This document shows positions 1-8,004 of a DNA stretch of 54,264 nt, piece by piece; the stretch's first letter is position 1; the number at the start of each line of letters is the position of its first letter. The DNA comes from a virus, in the IMG/VR virus record IMGVR_UViG_3300025141_000126, positions 1 through 54,264 of that record. One strand, 5' to 3'. The position numbers were made by a program, and so were the translations under genes. Under the pieces are notes generated by a model. It ran no database searches and was not told the DNA's origin. It saw nothing but the letters and a program-made list of their open reading frames with translations.

Positions 1-1
1 A

Positions 2-988
2 CAAGCGGAGAAGGACCAGTTCTATAAAGATCGAGCATCGCGTATTGCGAGAGGGCAGCAGTTAGCGGCAATGCGGACCCAAGCGATGTACGGTGATCCC
101 AGGACGCAGCGTGAACGCATGAAGCTGTTGTCTGAGGAGCGCCGAATCAAATACCTCGCTGACCAGAAGGCAGAGGAGGGTCGGGAGTCGAGAGAAGAGC
201 GACAAAAAGATCGCACGCTAGAGAAGGAGTTAAGCGACGGGAAGCTGCAATTAGGCCGGGATCAAATGTCACACCAGCAAAAACTAGACGTGGCTAAAAT
301 AACTAGAGACACTACGCTGGAACTTGCCGCCGCGAAGAGACATGAGGAAAATCTGGCTGCCCAGGGCGCGTCTGACGACATTCGCCAAGCCGCCGCTGAT
401 TCTACCCGCGAGTTCCAACAGCAACTACAGTTAATAGAAGCCCGAGGCAGTTTGCTAAAACCCACGATCGCTTTGTATTCGTCTGAAATGGATAAATACA
501 AGTCCGGTCACCGGTCCACCCCACCAACTTTTGGTGAAATACTAAGCCTAGTAAAAGGGGCGTCTTCAAGTGACGGGGCTACTCAGGCAAGCGGTCACGG
601 CGTCACTGAGGTTGGTAGCGGGTTCACACCAATGCCTGCCCTTCTTGCGCAGTTAGGGTCTCTGGGGCCAGAGGAGTTTGCTCGTCGCCGGTCAATTGAG
701 TATAGGAATCTCCCTGACGCCGACTCGAAGCGTAGGCACAAAAAACAGACCACTGAGTTACTCCGGCAGGAGATTGGCGCAACGGCACACGCGAACAAGC
801 CTTCGGGGCGTTCTGTCAAGGAGTACCTAGGGGAACTCGGCGCGGTCTCTGCGGCTACGGGTGGTTTTGGCGCTCTGCCGTTTGTGATTGCTGACCTCCT
901 TTCGCAGATGATGGGGCAAGGTGGGTTAGTGGATGACGTGAGTAGGCGTGGACTCGGACTCAAGAAGTCTCCCTTTGAGGGCTTGTAA
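2..988 (+). CDS. Virion-associated hypothetical protein (5' end outside window)
   Basis: The frame is open from the first base, so the true start probably lies upstream; the first internal ATG is at 71. The visible protein (about 328 aa) begins with a long charged Glu/Lys/Arg/Gln-rich stretch likely to form coiled coil (roughly the first 140 residues). A Ser/Gly-rich linker follows, then a C-terminal part with basic and hydrophobic segments (near SKRRHKKQTTELLRQEIG, then a Gly/Ala/Phe-rich hydrophobic stretch). It ends 5 bases before the giant virion gene, on the same strand. Coiled coil plus hydrophobic tail next to a 1572-aa protein suggests an internal-virion or tail component. That is inference; I do not recognise the family. 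Confidence 0.75.
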   Translation, partial: QAEKDQFYKDRASRIARGQQLAAMRTQAMYGDPRTQRERMKLLSEERRIKYLADQKAEEGRESREERQKDRTLEKELSDGKLQLGRDQMSHQQKLDVAKITRDTTLELAAAKRHEENLAAQGASDDIRQAAADSTREFQQQLQLIEARGSLLKPTIALYSSEMDKYKSGHRSTPPTFGEILSLVKGASSSDGATQASGHGVTEVGSGFTPMPALLAQLGSLGPEEFARRRSIEYRNLPDADSKRRHKKQTTELLRQEIGATAHANKPSGRSVKEYLGELGAVSAATGGFGALPFVIADLLSQMMGQGGLVDDVSRRGLGLKKSPFEGL

Positions 989-993
989 ACCAC

Positions 994-3900
994 ATGGCAT
1001 ATCTTGACGACATTCTCCGAGAGTACGGTGTAGCTTCTGCTCGCCCTGCAGCACGCGCAGCTACGCACATGCCAACTCCCGAGGAAGAGGAAACCTACGA
1101 GGGGCTTGGTAGCAGCGCTCTGTCTGCACTGCAGTACATAGGAGGCTCACTTGACAAGCCCGGTTCTGCGGTGCGGGGATTGCTCGCTGGGCGTCCTGAT
1201 CAACTCCTAAATCTTATCCCATTCTCCGACTTCATGGGACTCACTGAAACAAGGAATCGCACCTCTGGTCGCGACCTCCTGCGGCAGTACGGAGCGATCG
1301 GGGGAAAGGATAATTGGTACAATTTCGCAGGCGGTTTAGCGCTTGAGATTGCGACCGATCCGTTAACATTCCTTGGGCCTTTAACGTCGGCATCTAAGAC
1401 TGCGGCTGGTAAGGCTGCGGCAAGAGCGGGGCAGTTCCAGCATCTCTCAGCAGCGGAGCGTGTTGGTGGTAGTCTTAACAAGGTAATGGACAAGATGGCG
1501 AGGGAGGCGGCGGCGCTCGGAAACGACACGGCGCTCAATGCGTTCAAACAGAACATCTCTCACACGATGAAGAAGATGAACCTGGACGAGGCTGGGCAAG
1601 CTGCGTTCTTGGAACAACCTCTAGCCGGTATGCTCAATGTCGGTATCCCCGGCATGCCAAGCATGCAGCGACAACTCGGTGCCGGTGCTGCACAGGGTAG
1701 CCGTACAATGAGAGCGGCTGAGGGTGTCGATGCGTTAATGGACGGGCTGAAGAGAGGGAAGATTCCAGAGGCTGTTCCTCTTGTCGGTGGTATGTCTCCG
1801 GGCACGATAATGTCTGAGGCGTTCAGCCCAAGTGCGTTGGGTCGCAAGATGTCATCTTCGCAGGCAGCAGTGCGATCTGCTACACCGCTCATTGAAGAGA
1901 CGATGAACATGTGGAAGTCCACACAGCAGGACTTGTACGACACTCTTAGAAGGCACGGGATCAGCCCAGAAGAAGCAACTCCAATGCTTGAGCGTGCTGG
2001 CCCGATTGGTGATGTCACTAAGCTACGCGATCGCATTAAGGACATTGAAGGGAACCATGGGGCACAGGCTGAACTGTTCGCTGACCTTTGGGATCTAACT
2101 CCTGCGGCTAAGGCAGAGGTTGCCCCAGGCCTGGAGAAGGTGTTCAAGCTATACGACGACATGCACAAGATGCAGGTCAATGCTGGTCTAGAACCGACAT
2201 TCTTCCACGGTGAGTACGCAGCGTACAGTCCGTTGAGAAGTAAGATACTCGACGAGACTGAGAACGTAACGCGACACATCGGCCAGAAGGATGAACTGCA
2301 ACGCGCTGTGAATAAGTCCAGGTACAAAGACCTCGACATGCCCGGCGGTGCGGCTGGTGTTGAGAGAGCGTTGCACGACAAGGTATTGCGTGCGATCAAC
2401 GACCGCAACGCTGCGGCGGCACTCAGTGATATCGTCTCCGATGAGGTGATGGATAATTTCTTTAAGCACGCCCAGGCCTCTGGCGTTGACTACACTCCGA
2501 TAGAGTTCCTGGGTCGGTGGGTGGACGATGGTCAGAAGGGTCGCCACTATGAGATGGGGGTCACTGATGAGGCTGGGGTGTTCACTCAGATAGACCACAT
2601 GCCAGCCCCGAACCTCTCTGAGGCACAACTCAAGGCCGCGAAGAAGCAGATTAAAGACGGCGTTGAACTATCTAGGGACACACTGCCTAAGCATCGCAAG
2701 TCAATTGATGCAGTTGATGAGGCTATCAATTACGCGAACGACAAGTACTTATATGAGACACCCGCCGCCGGGGCAGCTGCACGGGCGATGAAGGGTGGAT
2801 TCCTTGAGGAGGCGAAGAAGCTACTCGGCCCATCGGTAGAGGACATTAATAAAGCTGGTGTTGACCTAGCGGACCATGTACATCGCTCTAGTGGGATTGA
2901 TGACCTCCCGACCCCAGCCCAAGTCAAGGAGTCGTTCAATCAGCAGAACCCCGACTTCATTAACCAAAAGACAGACAAAGCAGCAGCTAAGGCTGCACGC
3001 AAAGCGGCACCGAACAAAGAGGCTGGCAAGGAGGCGGCTAGGCAGGTGATGGAAGCAGGTAAGGCTTCACGGGCAGAGCGGAAGGCTGCGATGGATGCAG
3101 CAAGAGATGCGATCAATGAGGCGAAGGCTTCAGCGAAGGTGGTGAAGGATGCGATGGGGCAGCAGGCGAAGAACTCGAAACTCTTATCACAAGTGGAGGG
3201 GTACACCGCAGAGAAGGCAATGGCGGCACTGCGGAAGGCGATGAAAGAAGGCAACTTGTCCCCTTCCACTACATGGGAAGTTGCGAGGGCAGCTAAAGAT
3301 AGACTGAAGGAGTTCGACTCTTGGATAGACAACCCCCGTGGAGATTGGTTAGAGGGGCATATAGAAAGAGCGGTCAAAGCGAAGGCTGAAGATGGAAGCA
3401 TTATCGGATCAACAACTGCAGGGGTCAAGGATGTACCGATGTCTGTTGACGACCTTTTGGGGGTTAAAGGGTTAAACGCAGAGCACACTAGGATGGGCAG
3501 TCCCCTCTCCCAAAAGAAAATCCAAGATCTAGCTGACAGTATCGCAAAGGATGGACTTGAAAATCCTCCGTTGGTTGTTGTTGATGTTGATGGTATCCCC
3601 TGGGTAAGCGAGGGTAATCATCGCATTCGAGCGGCGAAGGCTGCTGGACTAACTGAAATTCCAGTGGAGGTTCGGTGGCACGCTGGAGCAGAAGAGAGTG
3701 TTCAGGGTTGGTCTCTTAACGATATTGCACAGAAGGTGTCTCCCGGCGGCGGGGAACTACCCCCATCTTTAGCGAAGTTCGGTGGTAGCCTCGATGAGAT
3801 TGATGGGGCGATCAGAGCTGCTGATGCAAAGCTAGACCACGCAAAGGGCATCGCTGAGTTCAACGGTTCGGCACCGGCTAAGTTCGCAGATGAAGGGGCA

Positions 3901-5712
3901 CCGTTTTGGAACAACGAATATCGCACCGTCGCGAACGCTAAGATTGCACATGCGGCATACACGACCCGCAACGCTCGGGCTGCGACTATGGCGTTTGCTG
4001 AAGACGCTGCTGATGCCGCAGATCAACTGCCAGGACACGTCTCCCTCCCCGAGGCAATGCGGGAAGCGGGGATCACTGGCATGAACGCGAACCGGCGCAT
4101 TGCCGAGGATCTACTTTCTGCAAACAAGATTAGCCCCGAAGTCTTTGAAAACATCGCCAATGGCATAGCTGAAGATGGTGTTAATGTCCTCGACCAATTC
4201 ACCGTTCCGCATGGTACGATGAAGGATTTCGAGTTCCTGAAGAAGACAGCCGAGACTCCTGGTGCGTTGTTCCCAATCATCAACGCGATCGATGTCGCCA
4301 CGAATGTAACCAAGGCACACTTCACAATCACACGCCCATCGTTCCATGGTCGCAACGCACTCACCCTGATATGGCAGGACTTCCTCTCTGGTGGTCACAA
4401 GAATGTCACGGGGATGTACCGCGCTGTAAAGAATAAGATCACGCTGTTCACTAAGGACGGTGTGATCGAGGGGTCTAGTGACTGGGCTGTGTTCCACGGA
4501 ATGGACCTGACAGACGAGGCTGCGACTAATGTCCTTCGCAACCGACATGTGCTCCATGAAGTATCCGCACCTCACTCAGGTCAGATAACAGAGAAGGTCG
4601 GGCAAGCGTCTCATCGACCACCACCTCTATTCCAAGAGCAAGTGCCTGGGACCAAGCGGCAATCGACACTCAAGGGCGTGTTCAAGAAGATGAAGCCTGA
4701 TATACCGGTCGGCGTAAGCGGTTCGGCAAAGGCGAAGTCATACGCCCATCAGATCACCAACCCCACGGCACTACGAGGTGGAGCTACAGAAGCGGAGCAG
4801 TGGATTCCGATCAAGGTCGGTGAGGCTGCGGCAGACTTTGGTGAGACCACCGGTCGTTCCATGACGTGGCTGCGGAAGCTAGAGGAAGGGCAAAGCTGGG
4901 CTCAGGCATCGATCGAAACCAATGCCGCACATGTGGACTATAAGGCCCTCACACGGGTGGAGCGGGACTACCTCAAAAGAGTGATGCCTTGGTACACTTT
5001 CAACCGTAGGATGATTCCCTGGCAGCTCGGTGAGATCGCCCAGAATCCAGGCGGGATCGTCGCCCAGACCATCCGCGCCGCCGGTACACCAGAAGGGTTT
5101 GTACCTGAGCAGGCGGTTGGCGGTATCCCAGTGGGTGAGGAGAAGGACGGGATGCAGAAGTACGTCACCCTCGACCTGCCCCACGAGACGATCAACTCGC
5201 TGTTCAAGATCGAACCGACGATGCTTGGTACTGTGCAGCAGACAATGATGGGGCACATGGCACAGGGTCATCCACTCCTGAAGGGTCCAGCTGAAGTCGC
5301 GTTCGGTAAGAGTACCCACCGAGGGGGGCAGGAACTATCCAGCATGAGGGGTCCACTCACCCCATTGAATCCAAGCAATGAGGACTGGCGTCCAGGTGGC
5401 ACCGTCGTGAGTTCTATCATTGGCAATAGCCCTGTGATGCCCTACCTAACCCAACTGAAGAGCATCCGCGACGACCGCAAGTCAGTGCTGGAAAGGGGCA
5501 TAAACCTCCTCACAGGTATCTCCTCGCACGATGTGGACGTTGCTGCGTCTGAGGCTAGAGCGAAGGGCAAGCACGCCAGAGAGAAACTAAAGGAACAAGG
5601 GTGGCGTGAATTCAGCCGGTTGTATAACAACAGCGAGGTTCCGCTCACTGAGGAGCAGAAGTTGCTGGTCGCCGCAGAGAAGATGGTTGGCAAGCGACGG
5701 GCAAGCCTCTAA
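994..5712 (+). CDS. Giant virion protein (1572 aa) with ParB/sulfiredoxin-like domain
   Basis: This is the longest gene in the window. The N-terminal third is Ala/Gly/Met-rich and mostly helical in character. Residues about 640-740 are a very Lys/Ala/Glu-rich coiled-coil stretch. Residues about 816-905 resemble the ParB/Srx fold: a DLLGVKGLN-type start, LSQKKIQDLADSI, a PPLVVVDVDG strand and EGNHRIRAAKAAG at about 873-885, where ParB-like nucleases carry G-[EN]-x-R. The C-terminal third contains a Trp/Pro-rich segment (WYTFNRRMIPWQLGE). Such size is typical of phage internal or ejected virion proteins and polyvalent proteins carrying enzymatic modules. Probably packaged and injected with the DNA (inference). 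The ATG at 994 follows the previous stop by 5 bases. Confidence 0.8.
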   Translation: MAYLDDILREYGVASARPAARAATHMPTPEEEETYEGLGSSALSALQYIGGSLDKPGSAVRGLLAGRPDQLLNLIPFSDFMGLTETRNRTSGRDLLRQYGAIGGKDNWYNFAGGLALEIATDPLTFLGPLTSASKTAAGKAAARAGQFQHLSAAERVGGSLNKVMDKMAREAAALGNDTALNAFKQNISHTMKKMNLDEAGQAAFLEQPLAGMLNVGIPGMPSMQRQLGAGAAQGSRTMRAAEGVDALMDGLKRGKIPEAVPLVGGMSPGTIMSEAFSPSALGRKMSSSQAAVRSATPLIEETMNMWKSTQQDLYDTLRRHGISPEEATPMLERAGPIGDVTKLRDRIKDIEGNHGAQAELFADLWDLTPAAKAEVAPGLEKVFKLYDDMHKMQVNAGLEPTFFHGEYAAYSPLRSKILDETENVTRHIGQKDELQRAVNKSRYKDLDMPGGAAGVERALHDKVLRAINDRNAAAALSDIVSDEVMDNFFKHAQASGVDYTPIEFLGRWVDDGQKGRHYEMGVTDEAGVFTQIDHMPAPNLSEAQLKAAKKQIKDGVELSRDTLPKHRKSIDAVDEAINYANDKYLYETPAAGAAARAMKGGFLEEAKKLLGPSVEDINKAGVDLADHVHRSSGIDDLPTPAQVKESFNQQNPDFINQKTDKAAAKAARKAAPNKEAGKEAARQVMEAGKASRAERKAAMDAARDAINEAKASAKVVKDAMGQQAKNSKLLSQVEGYTAEKAMAALRKAMKEGNLSPSTTWEVARAAKDRLKEFDSWIDNPRGDWLEGHIERAVKAKAEDGSIIGSTTAGVKDVPMSVDDLLGVKGLNAEHTRMGSPLSQKKIQDLADSIAKDGLENPPLVVVDVDGIPWVSEGNHRIRAAKAAGLTEIPVEVRWHAGAEESVQGWSLNDIAQKVSPGGGELPPSLAKFGGSLDEIDGAIRAADAKLDHAKGIAEFNGSAPAKFADEGAPFWNNEYRTVANAKIAHAAYTTRNARAATMAFAEDAADAADQLPGHVSLPEAMREAGITGMNANRRIAEDLLSANKISPEVFENIANGIAEDGVNVLDQFTVPHGTMKDFEFLKKTAETPGALFPIINAIDVATNVTKAHFTITRPSFHGRNALTLIWQDFLSGGHKNVTGMYRAVKNKITLFTKDGVIEGSSDWAVFHGMDLTDEAATNVLRNRHVLHEVSAPHSGQITEKVGQASHRPPPLFQEQVPGTKRQSTLKGVFKKMKPDIPVGVSGSAKAKSYAHQITNPTALRGGATEAEQWIPIKVGEAAADFGETTGRSMTWLRKLEEGQSWAQASIETNAAHVDYKALTRVERDYLKRVMPWYTFNRRMIPWQLGEIAQNPGGIVAQTIRAAGTPEGFVPEQAVGGIPVGEEKDGMQKYVTLDLPHETINSLFKIEPTMLGTVQQTMMGHMAQGHPLLKGPAEVAFGKSTHRGGQELSSMRGPLTPLNPSNEDWRPGGTVVSSIIGNSPVMPYLTQLKSIRDDRKSVLERGINLLTGISSHDVDVAASEARAKGKHAREKLKEQGWREFSRLYNNSEVPLTEEQKLLVAAEKMVGKRRASL

Positions 5713-5720
5713 GAATTCTC

Positions 5721-5749
5721 TTGACCTCTCACGGCGAACGTGGTAGGAT
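5721..5749 (+). promoter_or_regulatory. sigma70-type promoter
   Basis: TTGACC at 5721-5726, a spacer of exactly 17 bases, then TAGGAT at 5744-5749, just after the stop of the giant virion gene. It would start transcription of the first small-gene cluster and so separates late virion genes from an early-type block. Confidence 0.7.
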
Positions 5750-5768
5750 AGGAATTCATCACGAAAAT

Positions 5769-5798
5769 GGGTCAGCGACGTGACAAGCGTCCTGACCC
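5769..5798 (+). promoter_or_regulatory. Leader hairpin downstream of the 5721 promoter
   Basis: GGGTCAG (5769-5775) pairs with CTGACCC (5792-5798) and GACG (5777-5780) with CGTC (5788-5791). This gives an 11-bp stem with a one-base bulge and a 7-base loop. No T-run follows, so it is not a standard terminator. It lies about 15 bases past the predicted transcription start and would sit near the 5' end of the RNA, perhaps as a stabiliser or binding site. Confidence 0.5.
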
Positions 5799-5829
5799 GT
5801 GACCAACCCAGGATCGGACTGAGTCAGTA

Positions 5830-6045
5830 ATGAATAATGTAGTCAAAACGACGACGCATGTCAACGCATTCCCTCGCAGTTTCTTCACATACGGGTGTTT
5901 CGCTGTGCATCACGACACGATGGCATGGCATCTCGACAACATCCTAAGTCGCCCCCAGCGTCAAGTGATGGCGAATATGCACCAAGCCAACCCTCTAGCG
6001 GCGGTCTCCGCAGCAGTCTACAGGGGGGTGTATCATGTCCAATAA
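5830..6045 (+). CDS. Hypothetical protein, 71 aa
   Basis: First ORF after the 5721 promoter and its leader hairpin. It overlaps the next gene by 11 bases, as is normal in this genome. No clear ribosome site precedes the ATG. The only resemblance to the small-paralogue family is a weak C-terminal VYRGVYHV. No domain recognised; a 102-aa ORF in another frame (5895-6203) overlaps and is judged less likely because it covers the better-supported gene at 6035. Confidence 0.45.
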   Translation: MNNVVKTTTHVNAFPRSFFTYGCFAVHHDTMAWHLDNILSRPQRQVMANMHQANPLAAVSAAVYRGVYHVQ

Positions 6046-6241
6046 CAAGTTACCAGACGACACTCATGAGAAGGTCTCTGCAATCATGTGGGATGCGTTC
6101 GACGCAGTCACAAACACATGCCCTGTCTATGCTATTATGCCTACGGAGTGGACTGCAGTGGATCAAGCGACCGAGCGAGAGGGGACAGTTGAACAGGCAC
6201 TAGAGGATGCATTTGACTTTGGAGGAGTGTTTGATGGATGA
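6035..6241 (+). CDS. Small paralogue family, cluster A member 1 (68 aa)
   Basis: Starts after an AGGGGGG ribosome site inside the end of the previous ORF. The N-terminus contains PDDTHEKVSAIMWDAF, matching the family signature DDT-x3-[IV] and a nearby W. It ends ...VFDG, and its TGA lies inside the ATGGATGA that starts the next gene, so the two are translationally coupled. Function unknown. Confidence 0.75.
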   Translation: MSNNKLPDDTHEKVSAIMWDAFDAVTNTCPVYAIMPTEWTAVDQATEREGTVEQALEDAFDFGGVFDG

Positions 6242-6410
6242 TACATACGGACTAATCGAGACTTGTACTCTTGCCGTGTACGACCAGTGCAGGAAACTGT
6301 GCCCACTAGATGATATGGTGGACCGCTACTGGAGGCGATGGGAGAGAGCGATCGACTGGAATACTAGCGAGTATACTGGTGAAGAAGCTACGAGGTTAGG
6401 CGATGGATGA
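6234..6410 (+). CDS. Small paralogue family, cluster A member 2 (58 aa)
   Basis: Begins MDDTYGLIE with the nested ATGGATGATAC junction; ORF reading from 6207 adds 9 residues without a better start. An AGGAG ribosome site lies 10 bases upstream. Contains DRYWRRWERAIDW in the position of the family's V-W core. Ends ...RLGDG with its stop inside the next start. Function unknown. Confidence 0.8.
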   Translation: MDDTYGLIETCTLAVYDQCRKLCPLDDMVDRYWRRWERAIDWNTSEYTGEEATRLGDG

Positions 6411-6591
6411 TACATACAAGCGGATAGAGCAGATCTACAGCAAGGCTCGTGGTGAGTGTGCGATCGGATGTCCGGCCCACTACAAGTTCATGTTCCTTGA
6501 CTCACGCGAGGACAGCGAGATGTGGAATCTTAGGATGGCACTGTCTTCTGGCGTTGGCAATGAAGCCTGGAGGTTACGCAGCGATGGATGA
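6403..6591 (+). CDS. Small paralogue family, cluster A member 3 (62 aa)
   Basis: Begins MDDTYKRIEQIY with the same nested junction as its neighbours (8-base overlap at both ends). Mid-protein SEMWNLRMALSSGV fits the W-x-x-[LV] core. Ends ...RLRSDG. The repeated EAxRL near the end of members 2 and 3 supports recent tandem duplication. Function unknown. Confidence 0.8.
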   Translation: MDDTYKRIEQIYSKARGECAIGCPAHYKFMFLDSREDSEMWNLRMALSSGVGNEAWRLRSDG

Positions 6592-6772
6592 TACAGCACA
6601 GAGGATACGCAACGAGACGCAGAAGGTGTTCGTGCAATGCAGCGAGGAGTGTGGCCCAACGACATGGGGATTTGGACTTGATGGGGTGGGCCAGACCAGC
6701 GTGGAGTGGGCACCGCAGGGATTGATAAGTTGGCAGGTGTATCAGTTGACATCGCCTACCCCGGAACAGTAG
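6584..6772 (+). CDS. Small paralogue family, cluster A member 4 (62 aa)
   Basis: Begins MDDTAQRIRNETQKV at the nested ATGGATGA. The first 15 residues match cluster A, but the rest diverges (TSVEWAPQGLISWQVY) and it is the last of this tandem set, ending without an -DG tail. Function unknown. Confidence 0.75.
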   Translation: MDDTAQRIRNETQKVFVQCSEECGPTTWGFGLDGVGQTSVEWAPQGLISWQVYQLTSPTPEQ

Positions 6773-6789
6773 AACAAGAAGAATGTGTT

Positions 6790-7089
6790 ATGTGTAAGTT
6801 ACTCCCCCTTGATTCAACCAATGTAGATCGGAGCGAGATGGTACAACCTACCGTAAGCAGTCGTGTCGTTGGTCCATGTACATGGTGCGGGGTGCGGCGG
6901 CTGAACCCGATATCGTTCAGCGGAGTGGTCGGGGGTGCGATACTCACAGCACCCAGACTGCGTGAAAGACTTCGACTAATTCCAGGCAATGCCGTTAGAT
7001 ATTGTACCCTGGTGGCCCGACAGATACACTTAATTGTGTGGGGTCTACGTGGTTGCTCCATAATTGCTCAATACACACAACAAGCCTAG
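6790..7089 (+). CDS. Doubtful ORF with CxxC motif, possibly frameshifted
   Basis: A 99-aa frame starts at ATG 6790 after a weak AAGAAG. It contains CTWCG, a zinc-knuckle-like pair, at about residues 31-35. Downstream composition is poor for coding. In the +1 frame the segment 6905-6979 reads ...GVRYSQHPDCVKDFD then stop, a plausible end for a zinc-binding protein. The locus may be a degraded or frameshifted gene filling the stretch between clusters A and B. Confidence 0.3.
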   Translation: MCKLLPLDSTNVDRSEMVQPTVSSRVVGPCTWCGVRRLNPISFSGVVGGAILTAPRLRERLRLIPGNAVRYCTLVARQIHLIVWGLRGCSIIAQYTQQA

Positions 7090-7115
7090 AAGCACAAAAG
7101 TGGACGCCGGATCTA

Positions 7116-7131
7116 CCCTATATCTATAGGG
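7116..7131. promoter_or_regulatory. Operator-like palindrome
   Basis: CCCTATA-TC-TATAGGG is a perfect 7-bp inverted repeat with a 2-base centre, 38 bases before cluster B. It could be a repressor site or part of a phage-specific promoter. There is no direct evidence for either. Confidence 0.35.
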
Positions 7132-7169
7132 CCGGTAAAGGGGTGAGGTCTAAATCAAAGGAGAGAATG

Positions 7170-7391
7170 ATGCATATGGATACGGAAATTAGGAAGATGG
7201 TCGGCAAGGATGGATGGTGGCACCTACAGAACCTCATCAAGAGCGAGTTCGGCAGACAGGTTGAGCACCACGTCTGGTGGGAGGTCATGAGTCCTGTCGG
7301 TCAGCAGCTACCAGAGAACGAATGGGCAATCGGGCACGTCGGTCGAAGCGTACTGTTTGATGTGATATCACTAGGAGATAACGATGAATGA
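7170..7391 (+). CDS. Small paralogue family, cluster B member 1 (73 aa)
   Basis: Three in-frame ATGs occur (7167, 7170, 7176). The AAAGGAG at 7157-7163 best suits 7170; family alignment would favour MDTEI at 7176. Core: VGKDGWWHLQNLI ... HHVWWEVMSP, aligning with members at 7580 and 7749. Ends ...GDNDE with the stop overlapped by the next start. Function unknown. Confidence 0.75.
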   Translation: MHMDTEIRKMVGKDGWWHLQNLIKSEFGRQVEHHVWWEVMSPVGQQLPENEWAIGHVGRSVLFDVISLGDNDE

Positions 7392-7587
7392 GATGGAGAT
7401 GTTCGCCAGCGATGTCCACCTCTGGGCACTGCTGGGGTTGATACGAGACCACGCCCCAGCGGCTGTAGAGGAAGCTGTATGGAGCGAGTTAAAGCGTGGG
7501 GTCCAGGTCGAGACTATCACGCACCAGATAGCAGTTAGGTCTGGGGTTGAATTGTACGCACTAACGCGAGGAGATAACGATGGATGA
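7384..7587 (+). CDS. Small paralogue family, cluster B member 2 (67 aa)
   Basis: Preceded by AGGAGATAACG directly abutting the ATG, the same ribosome site as the next member. Core: SDVHLWALLGLI then EEAVWSELKRGV, which aligns with the D-x-x-LW-x-[LI] and VW-x-x-[VL]K pattern of cluster B. Ends ...RGDNDG. Function unknown. Confidence 0.8.
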   Translation: MNEMEMFASDVHLWALLGLIRDHAPAAVEEAVWSELKRGVQVETITHQIAVRSGVELYALTRGDNDG

Positions 7588-7768
7588 AGCAATCGCCCGG
7601 CTAGTGGGCAAAGACTACCTGTGGGGTATAGATGCTGAACTTGGACAGATGAGTTCAGCGTTGAGCAGGCAGGTCTGGTACGGCGTGAAGTCACCGTCGT
7701 CCCACGAGATGACAATAGAAATACCAGTAGAAAACGGGGTACGGGATCATGTCCGACGAATGGATTAA
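7580..7768 (+). CDS. Small paralogue family, cluster B member 3 (62 aa)
   Basis: Begins MDEAIARLVGKDYLWGI and carries RQVWYGVKSP, the clearest cluster B consensus. Ribosome site GAGGAGATAACG is identical to that of the preceding gene, showing that the regulatory part was duplicated with the coding part. Overlaps its neighbours by 8 and 20 bases. Function unknown. Confidence 0.8.
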   Translation: MDEAIARLVGKDYLWGIDAELGQMSSALSRQVWYGVKSPSSHEMTIEIPVENGVRDHVRRMD

Positions 7769-7946
7769 GCGACTCGGCAGCGATAGCCACTTGTGGAACT
7801 TAGAGCGGGAGATCTCCAAGCATTGCGCAGAGGCTGACTACATTGTCTGGCGCAGCGTAAAAGGCAGTGTCGATCAAAAGCTAGGGAGGCTAGAGAACGT
7901 CGTTCATATCGGGGTCTTTCAACAACAACATTCCATTGGTCCTTGA
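7749..7946 (+). CDS. Small paralogue family, cluster B member 4 (65 aa)
   Basis: MSDEWIKRLGSDSHLWNLEREI ... (first 20 residues resemble member 3), then YIVWRSVKGS. Last of the cluster; its stop codon lies at the -35 box of the next promoter. Function unknown. Confidence 0.75.
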   Translation: MSDEWIKRLGSDSHLWNLEREISKHCAEADYIVWRSVKGSVDQKLGRLENVVHIGVFQQQHSIGP

Positions 7947-7971
7947 CTTCTAGCCACCCCGCCCCTACGAT
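7943..7971 (+). promoter_or_regulatory. sigma70-type promoter for the ERF gene
   Basis: TTGACT at 7943-7948, 17-base spacer, TACGAT at 7966-7971. Transcription would start about 25 bases before the ERF ATG at 8005, giving a short leader with the ribosome site CTAGGAG. Confidence 0.75.
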
Positions 7972-8004
7972 ACACACATACACCACATTTCTAGGAGAAC
8001 TACC

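Noticed and set aside
5767-5802. 11-codon frame (MGQRRDKRPDP) across the leader hairpin
   Set aside because: No ribosome site, and the codons coincide with the stem sequence, so the structure explains the sequence better than coding does.
5895-6203. 102-codon plus frame
   Set aside because: Overlaps the better-supported 6035 gene in another frame and has no ribosome site.
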